Part shown: positions 8,130-15,567 of the stretch, one piece after another
Layout of the letters: each line of letters starts with the position of its first letter
Position numbering within the stretch: position 1 is the first letter of the stretch
Assembly (NCBI GenBank): GCA_964371405.1
Contig: CAYJLV010000005.1
Span: 62,001 to 126,000, forward strand
DNA from: JAMHWF01 sp964371405
Lineage (GTDB): Bacteria > Pseudomonadota > Gammaproteobacteria > Burkholderiales > Burkholderiaceae_C
DNA: 64,000 nucleotides
Reading direction: 5' to 3'
Position numbers and translations under genes: made by a program
The notes under the pieces: generated by a model
Database searches by the model: none
What the model was told of the DNA's origin: nothing
Seen by the model: the letters and a program-made list of their open reading frames with translations, nothing else

Positions 8130-8207
8130 GCCCAACCCTTCGTTGCACCCGACGGCCTCCAGCGGACTTCGCCCGCTTCCGTCCGCGGGTGAACTCAAAC
8201 GTTGACC
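8130..8207 (+). other. attC-like integron recombination site
   Basis: Five bases after the lipoprotein stop. R'' box GCCCAAC (8130-8136) fits RYYYAAC. L'' TTGCACCC (8143-8150) pairs with L' GGGTGAA (8187-8193) except for one extra G, which is the extrahelical base typical of attC. The central part folds further: GACGG (8151-8155) with CCGTC (8179-8183), and AGCGG (8161-8165) with CCGCT (8173-8177). The R' side is GTTGACC (8201-8207), one base off GTTRRRY. Size (78 bases), order of boxes and location just after the gene all fit an attC. The excised cassette would be 7847-8201. Confidence 0.75.
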
Positions 8208-8333
8208 TCACGGAACGACCGCAATGGCTCTCCAACACCGCCAAGACACGTGGGCGCAGTTGATGGCTGCGCCTCGCGACGCCAGCACTCGCCCGATCCG
8301 CAGGATTCGCGGCGGCGTTGAGTAGCTCCTATC

Positions 8334-8828
8334 GTGCAGCGCGCCGCCGCGATCATCGGTTCCGCGATCTTCCTGGTCATCGCTCCGGGCACGCTTGCCG
8401 TGTACGTCCCTTGGTACCTCACGCACTGGCACTTCGCGCCACCGCTGTTCCCGATCGCGCGCGTGCTCGGCGCCGCCCTGATCGTTGCCGGGTTGCCTAT
8501 CTTGCTCGATTCGTTCGCTCGCTTCGCGTTGCAGGGCCTCGGCACACCGGCGCCCGTGATGCCTCCAAAGCGCCTCGTCGTCACCGGGTTCTATCGCTAC
8601 GTCCGCAATCCGATGTACGTCGCAGTCACGGCGTTGATCGCCGGCCAGGGCCTCCTGTTCGGGAGCGTCGCGGTGCTGCAGTACGGCGCGATCCTGTGGG
8701 CCGGATTCTTCTTGTTCGTCGTCGCCTACGAAGAGCCTGCGCTGGGCGAGCAGTTCGCCGACGAGTACAAGCGCTACCGGGCGAACGTGAGGCGATGGTT
8801 ACCGCGCATCACGCCATGGCGCGGGTAG
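8334..8828 (+). CDS. isoprenylcysteine carboxyl methyltransferase-like membrane protein
   Basis: 164 residues from GTG at 8334. About four hydrophobic segments are visible. The signature YRYVRNPMYVA (about 83-93) and the C-terminal run EEPALGEQFADEYKRYRANV with RRWLPR mark the ICMT/PEMT family of integral-membrane SAM-dependent methyltransferases (PF04140/PF04191 type). Bacterial members methylate lipids or other small hydrophobic substrates; the substrate here is unknown. It follows the integron-like cassette after about 130 bases in which I see no gene. No attC is visible after it, so it is treated as chromosomal. Confidence 0.82.
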   Translation: MQRAAAIIGSAIFLVIAPGTLAVYVPWYLTHWHFAPPLFPIARVLGAALIVAGLPILLDSFARFALQGLGTPAPVMPPKRLVVTGFYRYVRNPMYVAVTALIAGQGLLFGSVAVLQYGAILWAGFFLFVVAYEEPALGEQFADEYKRYRANVRRWLPRITPWRG

Positions 8829-8899
8829 GTGGTAAGAACGCTGCGTGCGCGGCCGCTTCGAAGCCGGCAGGTGCCCGCCTGCTCACGCCGCAGCGCGCG

Positions 8900-10366
8900 C
8901 TACAGCCAGTACTGCCAGATCCGCGCAAACGTTTCCTTCAGCCGCATGCCGAGCGACCGTTGCTGCCAGGCGTCGAGCGTGATCTCCTGCGAGCCCTTCA
9001 GGTCGAGCTCGAACATCGCGCGCATCTGGTTGCCGAACTCGGCGCCGAGCACGACGGCGTTCAGCTCATCGTTGTGCAGGAAACTGCGCCAGTCGAGGTT
9101 GGTCGAGCCGACGGTGGACCACACGCCGTCGATCAGCGCCGTCTTCGAGTGCAGCATCGCGTCGCGCCGCTCCCAGATCCGGACGCCCGCCGCCAGTACC
9201 TCGTGGTAGTAGGCGCGGCCGGCGTGGAACACGAGTTCCGAGTCCGTCTTGCTCGGCAGCAGCAGCCGCACGTCGACGCCGCGCGCCGCTGCGTCCTTGA
9301 GCGACTGAAGCAGCTGCGGGTCGGGGACGAAGTAGGCGTTGGTCAGGAACACTTCCTTCTCGGCGTTCTGGATCGCCGAGATCAGCGTCGCATAGATCAG
9401 GCTGTAGGGGTCGTCGGGCGTGCTGCCGATGGCGCGCACGATCTCGTCGCCGCGTTTGGCAAGGCGCGGGAAGAAGGTCGACTGGTCGAGCGGCGGCCCT
9501 TTCTGCTTCTCCCACGATTCGACGAACAGCTTCTGCAGCTCGGCGACGGCGGGGCCGTCGATCTGCAGTTGCGTGTCGCGCCAGGGCAGGCCGTCGGCGG
9601 GCTTCTTCTTGCCGTCCGCGTCGCGCGTGCTGTCGCTGCCGCCGCCGCTGCCGCCGCCGCCCGATGACGACGAGCCGCTGCCGAAGCGGCCGCCGAGCGC
9701 GCTGCCCGAATAGACGCTGCTGACGTTGATGCCGCCGACGAAGGCCGAGCGCCCGTCGACGATGACGAGCTTGCGGTGGTCGCGCTGGTTCACGTCCCAG
9801 CCGGCCGCGGCGCGCAGCGGGTTGACGGGATTGAACTCGACCGTCTGCACGCCCGCGTCGCGCAGCTTCTGGAAGAACTCGCGCGGCGTCTTGATCGAGC
9901 CGACGCTGTCGAACATCAGGTTGACCTGCACGCCCTTGCGCCGGCGCTCGATCAGCGCCTCGGCGAACTTCTCGCCGGCCTCGTCGGCCTCGAAGATGTA
10001 GATCTCGAAGTTGACGTGGTGGCGCGCGCCGCGGATGGCGGCGAGCATCGCCTCGTAGGTGCGCGGGCCGTCCTGCAGCAGCACCGTCTTGTTGCCCGTG
10101 ACGAGCGGGCTGCCGACGATCGCCTCCTCGATCGCGAGGTGGCGGTCGAGCACGCTGGCGCCGCCGGAGCGCGACTTCAGCTTCCCGAGGATGGCCTTGC
10201 TCTGCTCGGCCGACAGCGAGCCCCGGCCGCCCTCGACGCGCACCGGCTTCGACGACCACGCCATGTCCGGGTTGATCGTCGGCAGCACGGCGCAGCCGCC
10301 GAGCACGGCCAGCAGGATCGCGGCGACGGCGCCCGCCACCGCAGCGCCCATGCGTGTCTTCGTCAT
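8900..10366 (-). CDS. phospholipase D-family lipoprotein (cardiolipin synthase-like)
   Basis: 488 residues with an AGGTGCG ribosome site before ATG. The N-terminus ends in LAVLGGC, a lipobox. Two HKD active-site motifs are present: HRKLVIVDGRSAFVGGIN in the first half and HSKTALIDGVWSTVGSTN in the second, each His-x-Lys-x4-Asp, as needed for a phosphatidyl-transfer or phosphodiesterase reaction through a phospho-His intermediate. Just after the first motif there is an unusual Ser/Gly-rich stretch (around residues 222-242) followed by a charged linker, probably disordered. Likely role: cardiolipin synthase or phospholipase in the envelope. Confidence 0.9.
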   Translation of the reverse strand: MTKTRMGAAVAGAVAAILLAVLGGCAVLPTINPDMAWSSKPVRVEGGRGSLSAEQSKAILGKLKSRSGGASVLDRHLAIEEAIVGSPLVTGNKTVLLQDGPRTYEAMLAAIRGARHHVNFEIYIFEADEAGEKFAEALIERRRKGVQVNLMFDSVGSIKTPREFFQKLRDAGVQTVEFNPVNPLRAAAGWDVNQRDHRKLVIVDGRSAFVGGINVSSVYSGSALGGRFGSGSSSSGGGGSGGGSDSTRDADGKKKPADGLPWRDTQLQIDGPAVAELQKLFVESWEKQKGPPLDQSTFFPRLAKRGDEIVRAIGSTPDDPYSLIYATLISAIQNAEKEVFLTNAYFVPDPQLLQSLKDAAARGVDVRLLLPSKTDSELVFHAGRAYYHEVLAAGVRIWERRDAMLHSKTALIDGVWSTVGSTNLDWRSFLHNDELNAVVLGAEFGNQMRAMFELDLKGSQEITLDAWQQRSLGMRLKETFARIWQYWL

Positions 10367-10380
10367 CGCACCTCCCCGCT

Positions 10381-11418
10381 TCAGCGGCGGGCCAGCGCTC
10401 TTGCCGTTTCGTTCACCAGCGCGGGCCCGCGATACACGAGGCCCGTGTAGATCTGCACCAGATCGGCGCCGGCGGCGAGCTTGCCCGCGGCGTCTTCGCC
10501 GCGCATCACGCCGCCGACGCCGATGATCGGAAAGCCGGCCCCCAGCGCGGCGCGCAGTTGCGCGACGACGCGGTTGCCGGCCTCGAACACGGGGCGCCCG
10601 CTCAGGCCTCCCGCCTCTTCAGCATTCGGCATGCCCGCGACGGCGTCGCGCGAGGTGGTGGTGTTCGTCGCGATCACGCCGTCGATGCCGTGCGCGCGCA
10701 GCGCCCGGGCGATCGCGCCGATCTGCGCTTCGTCGAGGTCGGGCGCGATCTTGACGAAGATCGGGACGCTGCGGCCGTGCTCGCGCGCCAGTTCGGCACG
10801 GCGTTGCTGTAGCGCGCCGAGCAGCGCGGCGAGCGCGTCGTCGCTCTGCAGCGCACGCAGGTTCTTCGTGTTCGGGCTCGAGATGTTGACGGCGACGTAG
10901 TCGGCGTGCGGATAGACGCCGGCCAGGCCGATCAGGTAGTCGTCGACGGCGCGCTCGATCGGCGTGTCGGCGTTCTTGCCGATGTTCAGGCCGAGGATGC
11001 CGCCGCCGGCGCGAAAGCTCTTCGAGCGCCGCACGTTGGCGACGAAGGCGTCGAGCCCGTCGTTGTTGAAGCCCATGCGGTTGATCAGCGCCTCGGCCGC
11101 CGGCAGGCGGAACATGCGCGGCTTCGGGTTGCCGGGCTGCGGGCGCGGCGTGACCGTGCCGACCTCGACGAAGCCGAAGCCCATCGCGCCGAAGCCGTCG
11201 ATGCAGCGGCCGTTCTTGTCGAGGCCGGCGGCGAGGCCGACGCGGTTCGGGAAGCGCAGCCCGGCGACGGTGACGGGATCGTCGACGCGAGGCTGCGACC
11301 ACAGGCACTGCGCGGGCGTGTTCTGCAGCCGCGCCAGCGTCGCCAGCGTCAGGTCGTGTGCGGCCTCGGCGTCGAGTCCGAACAGGAACGGGCGCCCGAG
11401 GGCGTAGGGGATCGTCAC
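10381..11418 (-). CDS. pyrD: dihydroorotate dehydrogenase (quinone), class 2
   Basis: 345 residues from GTG at 11418; the longer frame upstream has no family similarity and would run towards the fumC leader. The FMN and substrate motifs are clear: GLAAGLDKNGRCIDGFGAMG, VGTVTPRPQPGNPKPR and VNISSPNTKNLRALQ, the last holding the catalytic Ser of class 2 enzymes; GVGGV near the C-terminus contacts the FMN phosphate. It oxidises dihydroorotate to orotate in pyrimidine synthesis, passing electrons to membrane quinone. It converges with no neighbour and is divergent from fumC. Confidence 0.95.
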   Translation of the reverse strand: MTIPYALGRPFLFGLDAEAAHDLTLATLARLQNTPAQCLWSQPRVDDPVTVAGLRFPNRVGLAAGLDKNGRCIDGFGAMGFGFVEVGTVTPRPQPGNPKPRMFRLPAAEALINRMGFNNDGLDAFVANVRRSKSFRAGGGILGLNIGKNADTPIERAVDDYLIGLAGVYPHADYVAVNISSPNTKNLRALQSDDALAALLGALQQRRAELAREHGRSVPIFVKIAPDLDEAQIGAIARALRAHGIDGVIATNTTTSRDAVAGMPNAEEAGGLSGRPVFEAGNRVVAQLRAALGAGFPIIGVGGVMRGEDAAGKLAAGADLVQIYTGLVYRGPALVNETARALARR

Positions 11419-11500
11419 GATGGCGCGAGGGCGGTGCGGATTCGGGCGGCATTGTCGCAAACGCCGGCCCATACTTGTCGGGACACGTGCAGGAGGGTCC

Positions 11501-12904
11501 ATGAACAAGGCCAGCGACCGCATCGAACGCGACACCTTCGGCGAGATCGCCGTCCCCGCCCACGCGCTGTGGGGCGCGCAGACGCAGCGCTCGCTGCATC
11601 ACTTCGCGATCTCGACCGAGCGCATGCCGCGCGAGCTGGTGCACGCGCTGGCGCTCGTCAAGCGCAGCGCGGTGGTCGTCAACCGCGAGCTCGGCGCGCT
11701 CGACGCGCGCAAGGCCGGCGCCATCATCGCCGCCGCCGACGAAGTGATCGCGGGGCGCCACGACGAGCAGTTCCCTCTCTCGGTGTGGCAGACGGGCTCG
11801 GGCACGCAGAGCAACATGAATATGAACGAGGTGCTCGCCAACCTGGCTTCGCGGCGCCTCGGCGGGCCGGTCGGCGAGGGCCGCGTCGTGCACCCCAACG
11901 ACGACGTGAACCGCGGCCAGTCGTCCAACGACGTGTTCCCGACGGCGATGAGCGTCGCCGCGGCGCGCGGCGTCTGCGGCGCGCTGCTGCCCGCGCTCGA
12001 CACGCTGCGCGAGACGCTCGATGCCAAGGCGCGCGCCTTCGCCGACATCGTCAAGATCGGCCGCACGCACCTGCAGGACGCGACGCCGCTGACGCTGGGG
12101 CAGGAGGTCTCGGGCTGGGTCGCGCAGCTCGACCACGCGATGCGCCACGTCGAGTCGGCGCTGCCGCACCTGACCGAACTCGCGCTCGGCGGCACGGCGG
12201 TCGGCACGGGGCTGAACACGCACCCCGAGTTCGGCGCGCGCGTCGCGGCCGAGCTGGCGCGTGCCACCGGTCTCGCTTTCGTGTCGGCGCCCAACAAGTT
12301 CGAGGCGCTGGCCGCGCACGACGCCATCGTCAACGCGCACGGCGCGCTGAAGACGGCGGCCGCCGCGCTGACCAAGATCGCCAACGACGTGCGCTGGCTG
12401 GCCTCGGGCCCGCGCTCGGGGCTGGGCGAGATCACGATTCCCGAGAACGAGCCGGGCAGCTCGATCATGCCGGGCAAGGTCAACCCGACGCAGTGCGAGG
12501 CGCTGACGATGCTCGCGGCGCAGGTGTTCGGCAACGACGTCGCGATCAACATCGGCGGCGCGTCGGGCCACTTCGAGCTCAACGTCTACAAGCCGCTGAT
12601 CGCGCACGCTTTCCTGCAGAGCGTGCGGCTGCTTGCCGACGGCGCCATGAGCTTCGAGGCGCACTGCGCGCGCGGCATCGAGCCGAACCGCGAGCGCATT
12701 GCCGAGTTGCTGCAGCGCTCGCTGATGCTGGTGACGGCGCTCAACCCGCACATCGGCTACGACAAGGCGGCGGCGATCGCCAAGCAGGCGCACCGCGAAG
12801 GCACCACGCTGCGCGAAGCCGCGATCGCGTCGGGCCACGTGACGGCCGGGCAGTTCGACGCCTGGGTGCGTCCCGACGAAATGATCGGTCCGCGCGCCGG
12901 ATAA
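11501..12904 (+). CDS. fumC: fumarate hydratase class II
   Basis: 467 residues, the usual length, from ATG with AGGAGG eight bases before it. Signature GSSIMPGKVNPTQCE and the motifs TGSGTQSNMNMNEV, HPNDDVNRGQSSND and GRTHLQDATPLTLGQE are those of class II (iron-independent) fumarases in the aspartase/fumarase superfamily. It interconverts fumarate and malate in the TCA cycle in the cytoplasm. rpiA follows after eight bases and is probably co-transcribed. Confidence 0.96.
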   Translation: MNKASDRIERDTFGEIAVPAHALWGAQTQRSLHHFAISTERMPRELVHALALVKRSAVVVNRELGALDARKAGAIIAAADEVIAGRHDEQFPLSVWQTGSGTQSNMNMNEVLANLASRRLGGPVGEGRVVHPNDDVNRGQSSNDVFPTAMSVAAARGVCGALLPALDTLRETLDAKARAFADIVKIGRTHLQDATPLTLGQEVSGWVAQLDHAMRHVESALPHLTELALGGTAVGTGLNTHPEFGARVAAELARATGLAFVSAPNKFEALAAHDAIVNAHGALKTAAAALTKIANDVRWLASGPRSGLGEITIPENEPGSSIMPGKVNPTQCEALTMLAAQVFGNDVAINIGGASGHFELNVYKPLIAHAFLQSVRLLADGAMSFEAHCARGIEPNRERIAELLQRSLMLVTALNPHIGYDKAAAIAKQAHREGTTLREAAIASGHVTAGQFDAWVRPDEMIGPRAG

Positions 12905-12912
12905 TCGGCGCG

Positions 12913-13575
12913 ATGGATGCCCAGCAACTGAAGATGCTCGTCGGCCGCGCCGCGGTCGAGTTCGTGCGGCCCGGCAGCGTGATCGGCGTCGGCACCGGCT
13001 CGACCGTCAACTGCTTCATCGACGCGCTGGCCGAGGCCGGCGTCGCGATCGCCGGCGCCGTGTCGAGTTCGAACGCGAGCACCGAGCGGCTGCGCGCCGC
13101 CGGCGTGCGCGTGCTCGACGCCAACGACGTCGACTCGCTGCCGGTCTACGTCGACGGCGCCGACGAGATCGACGGCCGCGGCTGCATGATCAAGGGCGGC
13201 GGCGCCGCGCTGACGCGCGAGAAGATCGTCGCCGACATCGCCGAGCGCTTCGTCTGCATCGCCGACGAATCGAAACTCGTGCAGACGCTCGGACGCTTCC
13301 CGCTGCCCGTCGAGGTGATCCCGATGGCGACCGCGCAGGTGGCGCGCCGGCTGCGCGCGCTCGGCGGCCAGGCCGTGCTGCGCCAGGGCGTCGTCACCGA
13401 CAACGGCTGCGCCATCCTCGACGTGCGCGGCTTCGCGATCGCCGACCCGGCGGCGCTCGAGCACGAGATCAACCAATGGCCCGGCGTCGTCACGGTCGGC
13501 ATCTTCGCGCGCAACCGCGCCCAGGTCTGCCTGCTCGGCACGCCGCAGGGCGTGCGGCGGATCGATTTCGTTTGA
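12913..13575 (+). CDS. rpiA: ribose-5-phosphate isomerase A
   Basis: 220 residues. VIGVGTGSTVNCFID binds the phosphate, VDGADEIDGRG and IKGGGAALTREKIVA hold the catalytic Asp, Glu and Lys residues, and ADESKLVQTLG follows, all in the order of RpiA. It interconverts ribose 5-phosphate and ribulose 5-phosphate in the pentose phosphate pathway. It lies eight bases after fumC and converges on the tetR gene with four bases between stops. Confidence 0.96.
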   Translation: MDAQQLKMLVGRAAVEFVRPGSVIGVGTGSTVNCFIDALAEAGVAIAGAVSSSNASTERLRAAGVRVLDANDVDSLPVYVDGADEIDGRGCMIKGGGAALTREKIVADIAERFVCIADESKLVQTLGRFPLPVEVIPMATAQVARRLRALGGQAVLRQGVVTDNGCAILDVRGFAIADPAALEHEINQWPGVVTVGIFARNRAQVCLLGTPQGVRRIDFV

Positions 13576-13579
13576 CCCG

Positions 13580-14194
13580 CTACCGCTTGCCCCGCAGCCC
13601 GTCGAGGTAAGCCGCCGCTGCCGCGCGGCCGACGCGCACCAGGTCGAACTCGCCGCGGTCGAGCAGCCAGGTGCGCAGCAAGCCGTCGAGCAGGGCCGCG
13701 AGGCCGATGGCGGCGTGGCGGACGACGACGCGCGGCCTCAGCTGGCCGGCGCGGCGCGCGCATTGCAGCAGCGTTTCGCTGCGTCGCTGGAAGGCGGCGC
13801 GCATCCGGCGCTCATGCGCGTGCGCCGGCGCGAGGTCCACGCCGGGCTCGGTGCGTTCGCGGATCACGGTATACAGGCACTGCAGCCGCGGCTCGGCGGC
13901 GATGCCGCGCAGCACTTCGACGAAGCCGCGTTCGAGCTGGCCGAGCGGATCGTCCTCGTCGATCGCGCTGCGCCACTGCTGCTCGAAGGGGAATGCCGCA
14001 CGTGCGAGCATGGCCTGCAGCAGATCGGCCTTGTCGCGGAAGTGCCAGTACAGCGCGCCGCGCGTCACGCCGGCCGCCGCGGCGATGTCGACGAGCGAAG
14101 CGGCCGCGACGCCTCGCGCTCCGAAGACGGCTTCGGCGGCGTCGAGCAGCGCGTCGCGCGTGGCGGCAGCGTCTTCCTTGGTGCGGCGGGGCAT
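13580..14194 (-). CDS. TetR/AcrR-family repressor of the RND efflux operon
   Basis: 204 residues from ATG at 14194. The N-terminal HTH is classical: RDALLDAAEAVFGARGV, then SLVDIAAAAGVTRGALYWHF (about 14-56); the rest is a ligand-binding helical domain with FPFEQQWRSAID, as in AcrR and TtgR. It is transcribed away from an RND pump across a 136-base gap holding a strong operator-like palindrome, so it very probably represses both itself and the pump until a drug-like ligand binds. Confidence 0.93.
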   Translation of the reverse strand: MPRRTKEDAAATRDALLDAAEAVFGARGVAAASLVDIAAAAGVTRGALYWHFRDKADLLQAMLARAAFPFEQQWRSAIDEDDPLGQLERGFVEVLRGIAAEPRLQCLYTVIRERTEPGVDLAPAHAHERRMRAAFQRRSETLLQCARRAGQLRPRVVVRHAAIGLAALLDGLLRTWLLDRGEFDLVRVGRAAAAAYLDGLRGKR

Positions 14195-14229
14195 GCGGTC
14201 GGGCGGGCGGGGCGCGCCGGCGGCGCGCT

Positions 14230-14249
14230 TACATTCACTAGTGTATGTA
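14230..14249. promoter_or_regulatory. TetR/AcrR-type operator palindrome
   Basis: Twenty bases reading TACATTCACT then AGTGTATGTA, symmetrical at 18 of 20 positions, centred between the divergent tetR and efflux genes. The TACAT...ATGTA half-sites match the style of the acrR operator in Escherichia coli. A CATAAT at 14259-14264 could be the -10 of the efflux operon, which would let the bound repressor block polymerase. Confidence 0.65.
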
Positions 14250-14330
14250 TACTGGCGGCATAATCCAACCGGTGCAATGCCCCGGCCGCAGCACACCTGC
14301 GGCCGGGTTGATTCTGCGCAAGGGAATGCC

Positions 14331-15554
14331 GTGACGACTCCTCCTCCTATCGTTCCCGTGCCGTGGCGCGCGCCGGCGGCGCTCGTGCTCGCGCTGGCCC
14401 TCGCCGCGTGCAGCGGCGGCGACAAGCCGCAGGGCGGGCCCGGCGGCGGCAGGCCGCCGCCGGCCGTCGGCGTCGTCACGGTCGCGCTGCGCACGCTGCC
14501 GATCGCGGCCGAGCTGCCGGGCCGCGTCGAGGCGCTGCGCACGGCGCAGGTGCGCGCGCGCGTCACGGGCATCGTGCACAAGCGGCTGTTTCGCGAAGGC
14601 AGCGACGTGAAGGCCGGCCAGCCCCTTTTCCAGATCGACGCCGCGCCCTACCAGGCCGCGCTCGACAGCGCGCAGGCGGCGCTCGCCAAGGCGCAGGCCA
14701 ACGCGACGCAGGCCACCGCCCAGGCAACGCGCTTCGCGCCGCTGCGCGAGGCCAACGCGATCAGCCAGCAGGACTACATCAACGCCCAGGCGGCGCAGAA
14801 GCAGGCCGAGGCCGACGTCGCCGCCGCGCGCGCCGCGGTGCAGACGGCGCGGCTCAACCTCGGCTATGCGACCGTCACGGCACCGATCTCGGGGCGCATC
14901 GGCCGCGCCCTCGTCACCGAGGGTGCGCTGGTGTCGGCGACCGAGGCGACACAGTTGGCGCTGATCCAGCAGATCCATCCCGTCTATGTCAACTTCACGC
15001 AGCCCATCGCCGAGCTGCAGCGGCTGCGCCGGTCGTTTGCGCGCGGCACGGCCAAGCCGGTCGATGCGGTGCCGGTGCGCATCGTCACCGACGACGGCAG
15101 CGAGCTGCCGCAGGCCGGCCGGCTGCTGTTCTCGGACCTGTCGGTCGACGCGACGTCGGGCCAGGTCACGCTGCGCGCCGAGGTGCCGAATGCCGAACTG
15201 CGGCTGCTGCCCGGCCTGTACGTGCGCGGCCGGCTCGCGCAGGCGACGGTGGACAACGCCATGCTGCTGCCGCAGCAGGCGGTGACCCGCTCGGCGCAAG
15301 GCGACAGCGTGCTCGTCGTCGGCGCCGACGGCAAGCCCGCGCCGCGCCCCGTGCAGATCGGCGGTTCGCAGAACGGCGAATGGGTCGTCACCGGCGGACT
15401 CAAGGCCGGCGAGCAGGTGATCGTCGACGGCTTCCAGAAGATGCAGCCGGGCGCGCCGGTCAAGCCGGTGCCGTGGAACGGCGCGGCTTCGGCGCCGCCC
15501 GCGGCCGGGGGTTCCGCCTCGGCGCCGGTCGCATCGGCCGCAGCCAGCCGCTGA
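14331..15554 (+). CDS. RND efflux periplasmic adaptor (membrane fusion protein)
   Basis: 407 residues from GTG at 14331, chosen because it gives a clean lipoprotein signal ending LALAACS; an ATG at 14277 is possible but adds a non-signal segment. The body has the beta-barrel/lipoyl segment VRARVTGIVHKRLFREGSDV, a long alpha hairpin rich in Ala and Gln (about 95-165), LGYATVTAPISGRIGRALV closing the lipoyl domain, and a C-terminal membrane-proximal domain. It links the inner-membrane pump to the outer-membrane channel, as AcrA and MexA do. First gene of a three-gene operon. Confidence 0.94.
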   Translation: MTTPPPIVPVPWRAPAALVLALALAACSGGDKPQGGPGGGRPPPAVGVVTVALRTLPIAAELPGRVEALRTAQVRARVTGIVHKRLFREGSDVKAGQPLFQIDAAPYQAALDSAQAALAKAQANATQATAQATRFAPLREANAISQQDYINAQAAQKQAEADVAAARAAVQTARLNLGYATVTAPISGRIGRALVTEGALVSATEATQLALIQQIHPVYVNFTQPIAELQRLRRSFARGTAKPVDAVPVRIVTDDGSELPQAGRLLFSDLSVDATSGQVTLRAEVPNAELRLLPGLYVRGRLAQATVDNAMLLPQQAVTRSAQGDSVLVVGADGKPAPRPVQIGGSQNGEWVVTGGLKAGEQVIVDGFQKMQPGAPVKPVPWNGAASAPPAAGGSASAPVASAAASR

Positions 15555-15567
15555 AGGGGCCGACGCC

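Noticed and set aside
8230..8323. A third attC-like site (AACACCGCC against GGCGGCGTT, with GTTGAGT fitting GTTRRRY)
   Set aside because: The left box CTCCAAC breaks the purine rule and the next stretches do not pair as L boxes; only about nine bases are complementary. Without an attC here or after 8828, the methyltransferase gene is not called a cassette.
8224..8325. A 33-codon open frame after the attC-like site
   Set aside because: No ribosome site, no similarity and an Arg-rich random look; not supported as a gene.
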